A stretch of 64,000 nt of DNA from SM1-73 sp964588305 (GCA_964588305.1 CAZPOP010000004.1:78405-142404), one strand, 5' to 3'; positions 17,645 through 26,018 are shown, counted from the first letter of the stretch. Program-made: numbers and translations. The notes: generated by a model from the letters alone, not told the origin.

Positions 17645-17654
17645 TCACCTCCTT
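17645..17654 (-). promoter_or_regulatory. Strong Shine-Dalgarno that fixes the infC ATC start
   Basis: AAGGAGGTGA on the minus strand, nearly fully complementary to the 16S rRNA 3' end, six bases before ATC 17638. No other start candidate lies at a workable distance, and the TGA in its tail closes the frame upstream. Confidence 0.85.
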
Positions 17655-17855
17655 CCTTAAGGGAACTCGACGCTCGTTTTCAGGCGACGATGCTAGTATC
17701 GAGACTGGTAACACAGAAGCTCGACCGAGGCAACGGCATTTTCTGGGCGGCGGCCTGAAGTCTCCTAAAATGATATTGACCTGGGCGCCATCAAGCCGGC
17801 CCCGACGACTGAATCTTCCTTGGTATTACCAATCACGTGATATGTATTTCCAACT

Positions 17856-19781
17856 CTACCCAATGCTTCTGTTTTCCTCTTCCTGTTTCAATTTGACAAT
17901 GATTTCATCCAAATCAAACTGTCCCAAGTCACCTTGTTTGTGTTTTCTTACGGAAACAGAATTGTTCTGTACCTCCTTTTTCCCTACGATAAACATATAC
18001 GGTATCTTTTGTGCCTCCGCTTCTCTGATTTTGTAGTTAATCTTTTCATTTCTATCATCCAGCTCGACGCGAAATCCATTCTTCTCCAGTCTGTCTCTTA
18101 CTTGGCCGACATAGAGATTCTGTTCATCAGTGATCGGCATTACCCGCATCTGGACCGGTGAGAGCCACAAAGGAAAGGCCCCTGCGAAGTGTTCGATCAG
18201 AACGCCGAAAAAACGCTCCAGGGATCCCAAGAGCGCCCGGTGAATCATAATCGGCCTGTGAAGGTTGCCATCCTGTCCGGTGAAGGTCAGGTCGAATCTC
18301 TCCGGGATGTTGAAGTCGAATTGTATGGTAGTGCACTGCCAAGCTCTCCCCATGGCGTCTATGATCTTAAGGTCGATTTTGGGACCGTAGAAAGCTCCAC
18401 CACCTTCGTCCACCTGGAACTGCAGATTGTCCTTTTCTAAGGCCTGTCTTAAAGCCTGAGTGGCTTTTGCCCAGTTCTCCGGCTCCCCGATGAATTTCTC
18501 CGGCCGGGTGGATAAATATATCTCATACTTTTCAAATCCTAACGTTCGTAAAAAGGAAAGCGAGAAATTCAAAAGTTTCAGGACTTCCTCCTCTAATTGT
18601 TCCAGCTGACAGAATATATGAGCATCATCCATGGTGAATCCCCTTACCCGCATGAGTCCATGCAATACCCCGGAACGTTCATAACGATAACATGTGCCCA
18701 GCTCGGCCAACTTGAAAGGCAAGTCTCGATAGCTTCTAATCTTGGATTTATAGATCAGGATGTGAAACGGACAATTCATCGGTTTAAGCTGATATTCGAC
18801 ATCCTCTACCACCATGGGTGAGTACATATACTCCTGATAGAAGCCGGTGTGTCCGCTTTTTGCCCAAAGATTGAGCCGCGCCACATGCGGGGTATAGATC
18901 AGCTGATATCCGTTCTTCTGGTGTTCTTCCACCCAGAAGTCCTCTATGATCTTACGCACCTGTGCACCCTTGGGATGCCAAAGAACCAGACCTGGCCCTA
19001 TTTCATCCTGAATTGAGAAAAGCTCCAGTTCCTTTCCAAGTATGCGATGATCCCTTCTTTTGATCTCCGCCATTCTTTGCAGGTATCCATTCAGTTCCTC
19101 TTTGGAAGGAAAGGAAATCCCGTAGATTCGCTGAAGCATGGGGTTTTTCTCCGATCCCCTCCAGTATGCTCCGGCAATGCTGGTAAGCTTGAAATTCTTG
19201 ATTATCCCGGTGAAGGGGAGGTGGGGCCCTCTGCACATATCCACAAAATCATCGTGTTGATACAATACTACCTTCTCATCCTCCAGTTCGGAGATCAATT
19301 CTACCTTATACTTCTCTCCCTTTTCCTGAAAGAATCTGATAGCCTCCGATTTGGGAACCTCCTTTCTCACAAAGGCGTGATTCTCTTTCACGATCTGGTG
19401 CATCTTCTTTTCGATCTTCTCCAAATCACCTGGTGTAAAAGGCTCCCTCTTCTCAAAATCATAATAGAATCCCTGCTCGATGGAAGGACCGATGGCCAAC
19501 TTCGCTTCGGGAAACAGAGTCTGAACCGCCTGTGCCATTACATGCGAAGTGCTGTGCCAGAAGACTTCTCTTCCTTCCTGGGAATCGAACGCAAGTATCT
19601 GGATTTCGCAGTCCTCGTCGATATTCCTCGATAAATCGGCTACCTCGCCGTTGATCCTGACTGCCAGAGCACTCTCTGCTAAGGGCAAGTCAATATCTTT
19701 GAGAATACTTGAGACGGGTGTGCCCTTGTTGTACCCCTTCTTCGATTTGTCAGGTAAGATTACCGTGATTTTATCCGACAT
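17856..19781 (-). CDS. thrS: Threonyl-tRNA synthetase
   Basis: 641 residues, standard bacterial ThrRS. Order: TGS domain (1-62), N2 editing domain with HSTSHVMAQAVQTLFP (~75) and CRGPHLPFTG, catalytic core (~245-540) with the zinc site residues in MNCPFHILIYKS and FGLMRVRGFTMDDAHIFC-like LHGLMRVRGFTMDDAHIFC, motif 3 near HRALLGSLERF, and the C-terminal anticodon-binding domain (~545-640). The ATG has AGGA seven bases upstream. A strong terminator hairpin lies just upstream (19799-19825), ending the preceding tRNA unit. I see no T-box sequence in the leader. Confidence 0.98.
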   Translation of the reverse strand: MSDKITVILPDKSKKGYNKGTPVSSILKDIDLPLAESALAVRINGEVADLSRNIDEDCEIQILAFDSQEGREVFWHSTSHVMAQAVQTLFPEAKLAIGPSIEQGFYYDFEKREPFTPGDLEKIEKKMHQIVKENHAFVRKEVPKSEAIRFFQEKGEKYKVELISELEDEKVVLYQHDDFVDMCRGPHLPFTGIIKNFKLTSIAGAYWRGSEKNPMLQRIYGISFPSKEELNGYLQRMAEIKRRDHRILGKELELFSIQDEIGPGLVLWHPKGAQVRKIIEDFWVEEHQKNGYQLIYTPHVARLNLWAKSGHTGFYQEYMYSPMVVEDVEYQLKPMNCPFHILIYKSKIRSYRDLPFKLAELGTCYRYERSGVLHGLMRVRGFTMDDAHIFCQLEQLEEEVLKLLNFSLSFLRTLGFEKYEIYLSTRPEKFIGEPENWAKATQALRQALEKDNLQFQVDEGGGAFYGPKIDLKIIDAMGRAWQCTTIQFDFNIPERFDLTFTGQDGNLHRPIMIHRALLGSLERFFGVLIEHFAGAFPLWLSPVQMRVMPITDEQNLYVGQVRDRLEKNGFRVELDDRNEKINYKIREAEAQKIPYMFIVGKKEVQNNSVSVRKHKQGDLGQFDLDEIIVKLKQEEENRSIG

Positions 19782-19798
19782 CTATTCGTCCTAACCCA

Positions 19799-19825
19799 TA
19801 AAAAACTACCCCTTTTTTGGGGTAG
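19799..19825 (-). terminator. Rho-independent terminator after the tRNA-Val array
   Basis: Minus-strand CTACCCC, loop aaaaaa, GGGGTAG followed by TTTTTT: a textbook terminator. It lies between the tRNA-derived array and thrS, only about 20 bases before thrS. It could terminate tRNA transcription or attenuate thrS; no T-box motif supports the second. Confidence 0.85.
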
Positions 19826-19897
19826 AGATGCCCTGTCATTTCGATCGAACAGTCATTCTCCTATGGTCTGTGAAGGGCTCAGTCCTTTTGTCTTCAT

Positions 19898-20166
19898 AGT
19901 GAGCGATACTGGCATCGAAGCAATAACCTTCCCGCCTGTTGGCGGGACACCCTAACCAATAGCTCTCTTGTAAGCGTCCTTCCTAATGGTGGGCGATACT
20001 GGGATCGAACCAGTGACCTTCCCGCCCGTTGGCGGGACACCCTAACCAATAGCTCTCTTGTAAACATCCTTCCCAATGGTGGGCGATACTGGGATCGAAC
20101 CAGTGACCTTCCCGCGCGTTGGCGGGACACCCTAACCAATAGCTGTCTTCTAAACATCCTTCCTAA
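19898..20166 (-). repeat. Three 90-bp tandem tRNA-Val-derived units (tRNA-like pseudogenes)
   Basis: Units begin at 19898, 19988 and 20078, with an exact 90-bp period that runs into the real tRNA at 20168. Units two and three keep a 32-bp block identical to the tRNA 3' part (T arm, acceptor 3' strand and CCA). The D-arm region is partly kept (TTGGTTAGGGTG). The anticodon arm is replaced by a GC hairpin, TCCCGCC-AACG-GGCGGGA, and the 5' acceptor strand no longer pairs. Unit one is more decayed in the T arm. They lie downstream of the tRNA and before the terminator, so they could be co-transcribed with it. Confidence 0.8.
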
Positions 20167-20243
20167 TGGTGGGCGATACTGGGATCGAACCAGTGACCTC
20201 TTGCATGTCAAGCAAGCACTCTAACCAACTGAGCTAATCGCCC
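20167..20243 (-). tRNA. tRNA-Val (anticodon GAC)
   Basis: Complete cloverleaf on the minus strand. The acceptor stem GGGCGAT pairs with ATCGCCC. The D arm is GCTC-AGTTGGTTA-GAGT. The anticodon stem CTTGC/GCAAG has loop TTGACAT, giving anticodon GAC (valine, GUC/GUU codons). The T arm is ACTGG-TTCGATC-CCAGT. The discriminator A and CCA are encoded. Tandem degenerate copies follow directly downstream. Confidence 0.95.
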
Positions 20244-20940
20244 AAAAACAGCACAAAACTTCTGAGTTTCCAACCTTCGAAGTTTCAGGCCACCTTAACC
20301 AGACCTTCCCATGTCAATCACAGTATCCCAACTGCCTGAAGTCTCCCTCGACAAAACCCTACTCACAACTTAAGATTTTTTGCTTCTTTAACTTATAATC
20401 TTCAAGCTTGCCTAATATACCATTCACGAAAATTCTTGTCAACAAAAAAAACAAGCCACCTATTCCTGCGTCTGCCAACCTCCGGCGTGAGTTACCCCTC
20501 AACAAATCGGCTACTTCTGATCCAATGACAGGGTCTGATCTGTTTTGCCAATGGCTTCAAACCCCGGGAATGCGCCACTTGGTTTGCACCGGAGGCCAAA
20601 GAGTGGTATCGCCGACGTATCTCAAACTCTGATTTGGTCTGTCACTGTCTTATCTCCTTCGCTCATCGTACGGAAATGCTACTTGTTCCATTAAACATAT
20701 TTTCGCTAGACATCCGAACTCGGACGTGGCAAAATAGAAAACCCTTGAACCCAAGAGTACACATGAGTGAGGTAAAGAGAACAGCCGTTAAGAAAGGAGG
20801 TGTCTGAGTTTGGAAAACGGGGAGACAGGACCTTCGGTTTGTTTTTTTGTCACCTTGAATTCGCTTTATGTTAAATGATCCTACGGATCAACCTTCCATG
20901 GCTTCGGCTTACGAAGTAAGTCAAGACGAAGCGTCTGCGG
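20244..20940. other. Intergenic region, no firm gene; possible degraded element
   Basis: About 700 bp. Around 20526-20652 there are imperfect inverted sequences (TGACAGGGTCTGATCTG ... CTGATTTGGTCTGTCA) like the ends of a small transposon remnant, without a transposase. On the plus strand AAAGGAGG (20793-20800) precedes a TTG with a 22-codon frame (20810-20878, starting MENGETG), a weak micro-ORF candidate. A GATCC-tac-GGATC hairpin lies near 20877-20889. Nothing else is recognisable. Confidence 0.35.
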
Positions 20941-21285
20941 TTATGTTGCGAACAAGTCGATGAGCCTTTGGGCAATCTTAGAGAAAACCTCCGGCTTGTT
21001 ATAATAACCTCTCTGACTTTTTTCTCTTGCTTCTTTTATCTTCCTTTCTCGGATACCCAAACTTGCTTTCACACTCTTGTTTCGAGCTGGACTGAAATCG
21101 GCGTGGCGTTTCCCCTTCTGTGTCTTGGACGAAGTGAAATTGGTAACCCCGTTTCCAAAATCCCCTGACTGGCCAAGCCTGTTCACCGTTTCCCCTCCTA
21201 ACTCTGTTGTGTGATGTAAGTTACGTAAGGTGTTGCTTTCCACCTCCGTGATTCTCGCCTTTCTTGTCGGAGAAAATGCATCCAT
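20941..21285 (-). CDS. flgM: FlgM-like anti-sigma-28 factor
   Basis: 114 residues. The C-terminal third, RERKIKEAREKSQRGYYNKPEVFSKIAQRLIDLF, has the FlgM pattern of a first helix, a G-Y/T-Y turn, then a helix with IA..L. FlgM binds and silences FliA until the hook is finished and is then exported. The N-terminal two thirds is polar and probably disordered, as in FlgM, though longer than usual. GAAGG lies nine bases before the ATG. A sigma-28-type promoter (21340-21367) lies about 50 bp upstream, which independently supports the identification. The gene belongs to the same minus-strand motility region as fliA and fliW. Confidence 0.65.
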   Translation of the reverse strand: MDAFSPTRKARITEVESNTLRNLHHTTELGGETVNRLGQSGDFGNGVTNFTSSKTQKGKRHADFSPARNKSVKASLGIRERKIKEAREKSQRGYYNKPEVFSKIAQRLIDLFAT

Positions 21286-21339
21286 TTAACTTCGCCTTCA
21301 ATCCGTTTTACGTGTCCTGCCACTTCGTCCCTAATACAT

Positions 21340-21367
21340 CTATCGACGGATGCGCTTCGAAACTTTA
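21340..21367 (-). promoter_or_regulatory. Sigma-28 (FliA)-type promoter upstream of flgM
   Basis: Minus strand TAAAGTTT (21360-21367), 12-bp spacer, GTCGATAG (21340-21347). The enterobacterial FliA consensus is TAAAGTTT-N11-GCCGATAA, so the -35 matches 8/8 and the -10 6/8 with the spacer one base longer. Transcription would begin about 48 bases before the flgM ATG. Confidence 0.65.
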
Positions 21368-21827
21368 CCCCTCAGGTTCTTGGCTTTTCCTGCGTTCAAT
21401 CGCAGACGGGGCTATATCTGTTCTATGGATCGTGGAAAAACCAATTGGCTTGACAGGCGCGGATGCTAATTGCTTTCCTGTGGAAAGGATAGATGAGAGA
21501 TTCTGAAAAGTTGAATAAGAAGGTGTGTGGTCTTTAGCTGCGAAGCGGGTGCCGTCGTCCGGCGATCAAGGACGGACATGCTCAAGCCATACTGGACGAT
21601 AATTCCGTAATTGACTCCAAAAGATTGCAACCAAGACGCCTCCGACAGCTTGGGGAAAGGAATGTCTTTCGGCACGGTTTTGCTTTTGTCTGCAAATCAC
21701 CCCAGCAGCTCACAACCTTCCTCTTTTCTTTCGGATAGAAGAAACTTAAGTCCAATCGCAGTTCATTGGTTCAAGAACTCGTCTGTTCGGCTTTGTTGAT
21801 CGATGCTATAAGTCCGCTGTGACCAGA
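21368..21827. other. Intergenic, no gene seen
   Basis: About 460 bp between the radical SAM gene and the flgM promoter. Short open frames exist on both strands, but none has a good ribosome site or a recognisable product. Confidence 0.4.
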
Positions 21828-22961
21828 TCATATGAAATTCAGATGCATTTTGTTTTCCTCTATAACCTGTCGCATGATCTCGTTATAATAGTGCCATCGG
21901 CACTCATACCGGTTACACTCTTCAACCTTTAGGTCTCTGATCACCTCTTTATGTCTTTGACCGAACCATATCTTTTCGAGGGATTGTTTGAAGAGATTTC
22001 CCATCCGCATTGATTCTCTTCGGTTCTGATAATGGCAGCAAGGGTAAACGTCCCCCAATGGATCCACCACAACGTGAATAGGGGAAAGCCAGCATTTCCT
22101 GTCGGTTTTTGAGCTCTCAGCCCCGCCACAAACCAGAAAGGGATGGTGTTTTTCCTGCAAGACCTTTATAAGGTCCTTCACTATGCATACCTGTGCGGGC
22201 AGAAGAGAGTCTTCAGCATTTCGCATGGGCTTGAACTGAACATAATCGCATCCCACGTCTTTGGATAGGTTGACAATTTCTTCAATGAAATTCATGTTGG
22301 CCTGGCAAATCAGGACTTTCGCCCCGATGTTCAATTTGGAGTTTTCCCGAATTCTCTTTGAACCTATCTCCTCCAAGTTCTTCAGGATGGTGTGAAATCC
22401 GTATAATTCTGGCGGACGATGTATTTGGTTATATACCGGTGCGTCGCCCGCGTCCAGGTTCACTCTGACGTAGGTGAAGTGGTTCACCACAAGGTCGGCT
22501 ATTCGTCCCGAGAGCAAGGAACCATTGGTCAAAAGACCTAGCTCAAATCCTTGGTTTGCGGCCTGCTCTACCAGCTCACCGAATTCCGGATGTAGGGTCG
22601 GCTCCCCACCGCCGGAAAACTCGACGGATTTGACCTGCAAGTCACGTAAGCTTTTGAGGAGTGGAACGAAATTCTTGGGATCCAAAAAAACGTTTTCATC
22701 TCTATTCAGTTCATGATAAGGGCATCCCTGACAATTATGGTTGCAGACATAAGAGGGATAGACAACCGCCATGAGCGGATGAGGCATCTTGCCTTCCGAA
22801 ATGCATTTGGCCAAACCATAGAATCTCAGAATCTTATTCTTTTCAAAGGGGTCGACCAGAACCCTTTGGCCATTTGCCTGTCTTTTCTCCGAAAAGGTGG
22901 TCCTCCTTCGTAGAGCTGACCTGTCGGTTGGCTTCGATATGAGATTTTTCTTGACCCGCAT
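21828..22961 (-). CDS. Radical SAM/SPASM-type protein in the flagellar region
   Basis: 377 residues from ATG 22961 (AGGA nine bases upstream); the frame stays open to a GTG at 23027 without a ribosome site. Shows the radical SAM 4Fe-4S motif CNHNCQGC (CxxxCxxC), the SAM-binding EFSGGGEPTLHPEF, GLLTNGSLL, and a C-terminal Cys cluster (CWLSPIHVVVDPLGDVYPCCHYQNR, then CNRYECRW) typical of SPASM auxiliary clusters. Proteins of this type modify peptides or other macromolecules by radical chemistry. It lies directly downstream of fliW, so modification of a flagellar protein is possible, but this is inference from position only. Confidence 0.85.
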   Translation of the reverse strand: MRVKKNLISKPTDRSALRRRTTFSEKRQANGQRVLVDPFEKNKILRFYGLAKCISEGKMPHPLMAVVYPSYVCNHNCQGCPYHELNRDENVFLDPKNFVPLLKSLRDLQVKSVEFSGGGEPTLHPEFGELVEQAANQGFELGLLTNGSLLSGRIADLVVNHFTYVRVNLDAGDAPVYNQIHRPPELYGFHTILKNLEEIGSKRIRENSKLNIGAKVLICQANMNFIEEIVNLSKDVGCDYVQFKPMRNAEDSLLPAQVCIVKDLIKVLQEKHHPFLVCGGAESSKTDRKCWLSPIHVVVDPLGDVYPCCHYQNRRESMRMGNLFKQSLEKIWFGQRHKEVIRDLKVEECNRYECRWHYYNEIMRQVIEENKMHLNFI

Positions 22962-23136
22962 AAACAAGCGTCCTGTCCTCAGAACATCTTCACCAGTCTG
23001 CCAGTATCTCTGACACCTGAGCCGCACTTAGGCAACCACCACCAAATTGGGTAGAATTAAAGGACGTGAATCCGGGGAACATCTCCTGCAGCAACCTTGG
23101 ATGGTTACCCTGGCTTTCGATCAGACTGATCCGTGG

Positions 23137-23616
23137 TTAATTGGACGAACTCTTCTCTTCAGAGAAGCGTTTAGTTTTCAGTTTTTTCTTGAGTTCATCC
23201 AGAATGTAATGTTTGGTGGTGTAAGGGCTGCTTGGCATGACCACCTGCTTGGCGATTCTCTTATTGGAGTTTATCACCAAAGGACCCAAAAGGTTGGCGG
23301 AAATCTGCGAAGGATCGGACGGAACGGTAACAACGACGTAGGTAATGAGTTCTTTCCTCTGTTGAAAGCTCAGCTCCTCTAATTCCTTTTCATTCACCTC
23401 CAACTTGTAATTGGAAAAAAACAAGGCTGGATCCACGATAGCAAAGGCAATGCTGGAATCCTCCACCGACTGCAGCCACTTGAAAGGATCAAATTGGTCC
23501 TTCTCTATGATCACATATTTAGAAAGTTGAGAAAACCCCAAAATCCCTTTGGGCAGAAATAGAATGTCTTTTTCCTCAAAGGCGATTTCGCCAAATCTGC
23601 TGGTAGGATATTTCAT
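23137..23616 (-). CDS. fliW: Flagellar assembly factor FliW
   Basis: 159 residues from ATG 23616 (GGGGGTG six bases upstream; a TTG codon directly before is less likely). Shows the FliW features FLPKGILGFSQLSKYVII, FKWLQSVEDSSIAFAIVDP, a variable strand, and VTVPSDPSQISANLLGPLVINSNKRIAKQVV. FliW binds flagellin and sequesters CsrA, linking secretion of flagellin to its translation. It is 13 bp after flgL, and csrA lies a few genes upstream, so the FliW-CsrA switch is present in this cluster. Confidence 0.93.
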   Translation of the reverse strand: MKYPTSRFGEIAFEEKDILFLPKGILGFSQLSKYVIIEKDQFDPFKWLQSVEDSSIAFAIVDPALFFSNYKLEVNEKELEELSFQQRKELITYVVVTVPSDPSQISANLLGPLVINSNKRIAKQVVMPSSPYTTKHYILDELKKKLKTKRFSEEKSSSN

Positions 23617-23629
23617 CAAACACCCCCGA

Positions 23630-25246
23630 TCATCTGATAAAGTCCAAGAATGCAGGCTGGATTATTGCCGCTCCTCTTTTTAACACGGACCGGAAAAGAG
23701 ACTGCTGATTCGCCAAATCTGCGGCAGCCCTAGACACGTCCTCTCTGCTTACCTCTGAGAAAAGTCTAGGAATGTCTGGTTCAAAAGCTGTGAGCCGGGC
23801 TTCAGCGCTCTCCAATCTCTTCAACTTAGCCCCTGCTTTCGCCCTGTGATTTGACACTTCTTTCAAACCCAAATCCAGAGTCTCCAGACCTTCCGAGATG
23901 GCCTTGCGATCCCCGTTCTTGAGACCTTCCATTGCAAATAAAAGAGCCCCTAATACGTCCGCTGATCCTGAAATCCCCAGAGCGTGGGCGCTCTTTCTTT
24001 CATCGCCATCAGAAATCACCAGGCTTTTCCCGGCTACTTTTGATTCGACGCTGATTCCTCTTTTCGAATTGCTCAGGGAGGCAATGACATCCGGTACCGA
24101 ATCATTGATGGCATCGATTATCTCTCCTATGGTGGAAGCCGTACCTAAATCAATCACTACTTCTGAATCTCCCAGGGCGAGGTTAATGGTTCCCAGGATC
24201 ATTCCCCTGTCGTCTTTGAGCAGGGAGGTGAAGGTTTTTTCAGTCAGAATACAACCTAAATCCTGCCCCTCCAGGCCCCCCGGTGGAATGGTTGACTCTT
24301 CCACAGAGTTGTTCAGAATCCCCGAATCTTTTGCAGTGTCTCCGTCTGTCTTGGAGATAGACAATCCTTTAGCAGAGCAGCCTTCATCTGACCTGATATG
24401 GCTAAGCTTAAAGCCTGTCCTGGAGGCATTAAGGTCCGAACCCACACCCTCAATGCCAGAGGTATTAATGGCCTCTATGACCTCCCCCACCGCAGCGGCG
24501 CGGTGTAGGTTTATATCCCAACAACTGATTGCGTCATTCATCCTTATTGACCCCAGGCTTATCCCTCTTCCCAGATTCAAATCAGAAAGTCGAGTATTTA
24601 AGTCTATTCGCGGATTCAAATCATAATCCTCGCCCAAGGTTCTCAGAGGCTTGGTCAAAAGGCTCGAATCAAGGGAATTGAGCTTCATGTTCAGGCCGGG
24701 CTGGATCTCCAATTCCATTCTTTCGTTGTTACTTCGACCTGCTGGTCCCCGTGGTGCTTTTGGAGAAAAAGGAGTTATGGCCTGCCACTGCGAAAAGGGA
24801 TAGCCTCTGGTATCTTGGCTGTCGACAATCGCTAGCATCTTAGCCAGAAGCTTTCCCAGTTCCTTTGCGGTTCGTGTCCAGACCACGCGGTCCGAGGTCT
24901 TATCCGTCGTCTGGATGGTCATCTCTTTAGCCTTGAGCAGAAGAACGTCTAGCTGGTCTAAAGCAAGAAAGGTGGCTTTGAGCCACAGCTTGGCCAACGA
25001 TATGTTACTAACAAACCGATCCTGATGGTCCTGCCTGGTTTTCAATCTTAGACTTCTCTTTGTCTCCGAAATCCCTCCTACCCTCTTCTGAGACCAGGCA
25101 AGCTCCTCAGGTTGTGACCGACGAACGGGGTTTTCTTTCAGATTCTGTCTCATGCTGACCATCGTTTTATCCACGATTCCTGCAAAAACGTGTGAGGAGG
25201 TGACCGAAAGGGGGCTCAACTTAGATGGAAAACCAGAGACTTCCAT
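23630..25246 (-). CDS. flgL: Flagellar hook-associated protein FlgL-like (HAP3) with two Flagellin-IN motifs
   Basis: 538 residues. The start at ATG 25246 has AGGAAG seven bases upstream. The N-terminal coiled-coil region (~35-125, ALDQLDVLLLKAKEMTIQT) and the C-terminus (EPDIPRLFSEVSREDVSRAAADLANQQSLFRSVLKRGAAII in outline) match the D0/D1 ends of flagellin and FlgL. The middle carries two Flagellin-IN motifs: ISLGSIRMNDAISCWDINL with AVGEVIEAIN, and INLALGDSEVVIDLG with TIGEIIDAIN. It forms the hook-filament junction. It is longer and more diverged at the N-terminus than typical FlgL (~300-500). No FlgK gene is present next to it. Confidence 0.8.
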   Translation of the reverse strand: MEVSGFPSKLSPLSVTSSHVFAGIVDKTMVSMRQNLKENPVRRSQPEELAWSQKRVGGISETKRSLRLKTRQDHQDRFVSNISLAKLWLKATFLALDQLDVLLLKAKEMTIQTTDKTSDRVVWTRTAKELGKLLAKMLAIVDSQDTRGYPFSQWQAITPFSPKAPRGPAGRSNNERMELEIQPGLNMKLNSLDSSLLTKPLRTLGEDYDLNPRIDLNTRLSDLNLGRGISLGSIRMNDAISCWDINLHRAAAVGEVIEAINTSGIEGVGSDLNASRTGFKLSHIRSDEGCSAKGLSISKTDGDTAKDSGILNNSVEESTIPPGGLEGQDLGCILTEKTFTSLLKDDRGMILGTINLALGDSEVVIDLGTASTIGEIIDAINDSVPDVIASLSNSKRGISVESKVAGKSLVISDGDERKSAHALGISGSADVLGALLFAMEGLKNGDRKAISEGLETLDLGLKEVSNHRAKAGAKLKRLESAEARLTAFEPDIPRLFSEVSREDVSRAAADLANQQSLFRSVLKRGAAIIQPAFLDFIR

Positions 25247-25278
25247 CCGCAATCTTCCTATGTTCCGTGAAAGGAGGG

Positions 25279-25593
25279 CTAATTTTCTTCATAATAGACG
25301 AAACTGTCGTCCAAAACCTTCCGCGTTTCCCCTGCCTTGATACGGGATTCAGGCGACTTCTTTTTCGCTTTGAACGATCGGGAAACGGGAGACCCTTCAG
25401 TCTGATTCTGCCACCACCTCCGATACTTGCACACCGTCTGATTCAAGTCCTCCTGCTTCTTTTTCTTCTTGCTCGTAAAGAACACCGCTTCTCTCCTTTC
25501 TGGGACAGCTTTTCGGCCCAAAAGTCTCAAGTCAAGGTGAACCCGGCAGGAGGACCATGGAGCGCGAGTTGGTGAACCCTTGGAACGATTCAT
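25279..25593 (-). CDS. Hypothetical basic protein coupled to csrA
   Basis: 104 residues with high Lys/Arg content, including runs of lysine (KKKKKQ, KAKKKSPES), ending KVLDDSFVYYEEN. I recognise no family. The case for a gene is that its ATG overlaps the csrA stop in ATGA, and it fills the otherwise empty gap between csrA and flgL. Against it, composition is low-complexity and no conserved motif is visible. It may be a real small flagellar-operon protein or a chance frame. Confidence 0.35.
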   Translation of the reverse strand: MNRSKGSPTRAPWSSCRVHLDLRLLGRKAVPERREAVFFTSKKKKKQEDLNQTVCKYRRWWQNQTEGSPVSRSFKAKKKSPESRIKAGETRKVLDDSFVYYEEN

Positions 25594-25910
25594 CCAGCTC
25601 TATTGCCCTTCTTGCCCTTCTGGTTAGTCTCCGTCCCACCAGGCCAGTCCATCTGAGCATGTTTTGGAAGTAATTCTTTTCTTTCCTCCCTGATAATGGA
25701 GGAGATTCTGGCCAGATCCTCCTCGGCTGCAGCGACCGCTCTTTTGTTTTCTTCTTGGATTTTGAAATAGATTTCCTCTCTGTGGATGGTTACCTTCTGG
25801 GGAGCGATGATTCCCAGCCTGACTTGCCTGCCCCGCACTCCCAAAACGGTTATCTTGATGTCGTCTCCGATGGTGACGCTCTCGCCCAGCTTCCTTGTTA
25901 GTATTAGCAT
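25590..25910 (-). CDS. csrA: Carbon storage regulator CsrA, with extended C-terminus
   Basis: 106 residues. The first ~60 are canonical CsrA: MLILTRKLGESVTIGDDI, ITVLGVRGRQVRLGI, APQKVTIHREEIY (with the RNA-binding GI.AP...HREEIY signature). CsrA binds GGA motifs in mRNAs and represses translation, classically of flagellin, and is antagonised by FliW encoded downstream. The unusual part is a ~45-residue C-terminal tail after IQEENKRA, charged and Gly/Lys-rich at the end; FliW binds the CsrA C-terminal extension in other bacteria. Confidence 0.93.
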   Translation of the reverse strand: MLILTRKLGESVTIGDDIKITVLGVRGRQVRLGIIAPQKVTIHREEIYFKIQEENKRAVAAAEEDLARISSIIREERKELLPKHAQMDWPGGTETNQKGKKGNRAG

Positions 25911-26018
25911 TCCTGCCTTCTTTTCGGAATCCGCACGTTCCTGCGGCCAAGAAAACGGCTTTCAGTCAATCACAGATTCGCCTGTGGTCCCACATCTGTT
26001 GAGAAAAGGACAGCAATC

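Noticed and set aside
19782..19900. T-box riboswitch ahead of thrS
   Set aside because: A terminator hairpin is present, but no T-box sequence, specifier loop or antiterminator is recognisable; it is better explained as the end of the tRNA unit.
19894..20211. Open frame with repeated RSLVRSQYRPPLGR units
   Set aside because: It reads through the tRNA gene and its tandem derived units; the protein repeats simply reflect the 90-bp DNA period.
19898..20243. CRISPR array
   Set aside because: The period is 90 bp and whole units are similar, with no short repeats separated by unique spacers and no cas genes.
20408..20632. Plus-strand 74-codon frame containing DPMTGSDLFCQW
   Set aside because: Too short, no ribosome site, and it overlaps what looks like transposon-end remnants.
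23898..24626. Plus-strand frame of 242 codons opposite flgL
   Set aside because: Antisense shadow; low-complexity Ser/Pro composition and no start signal.
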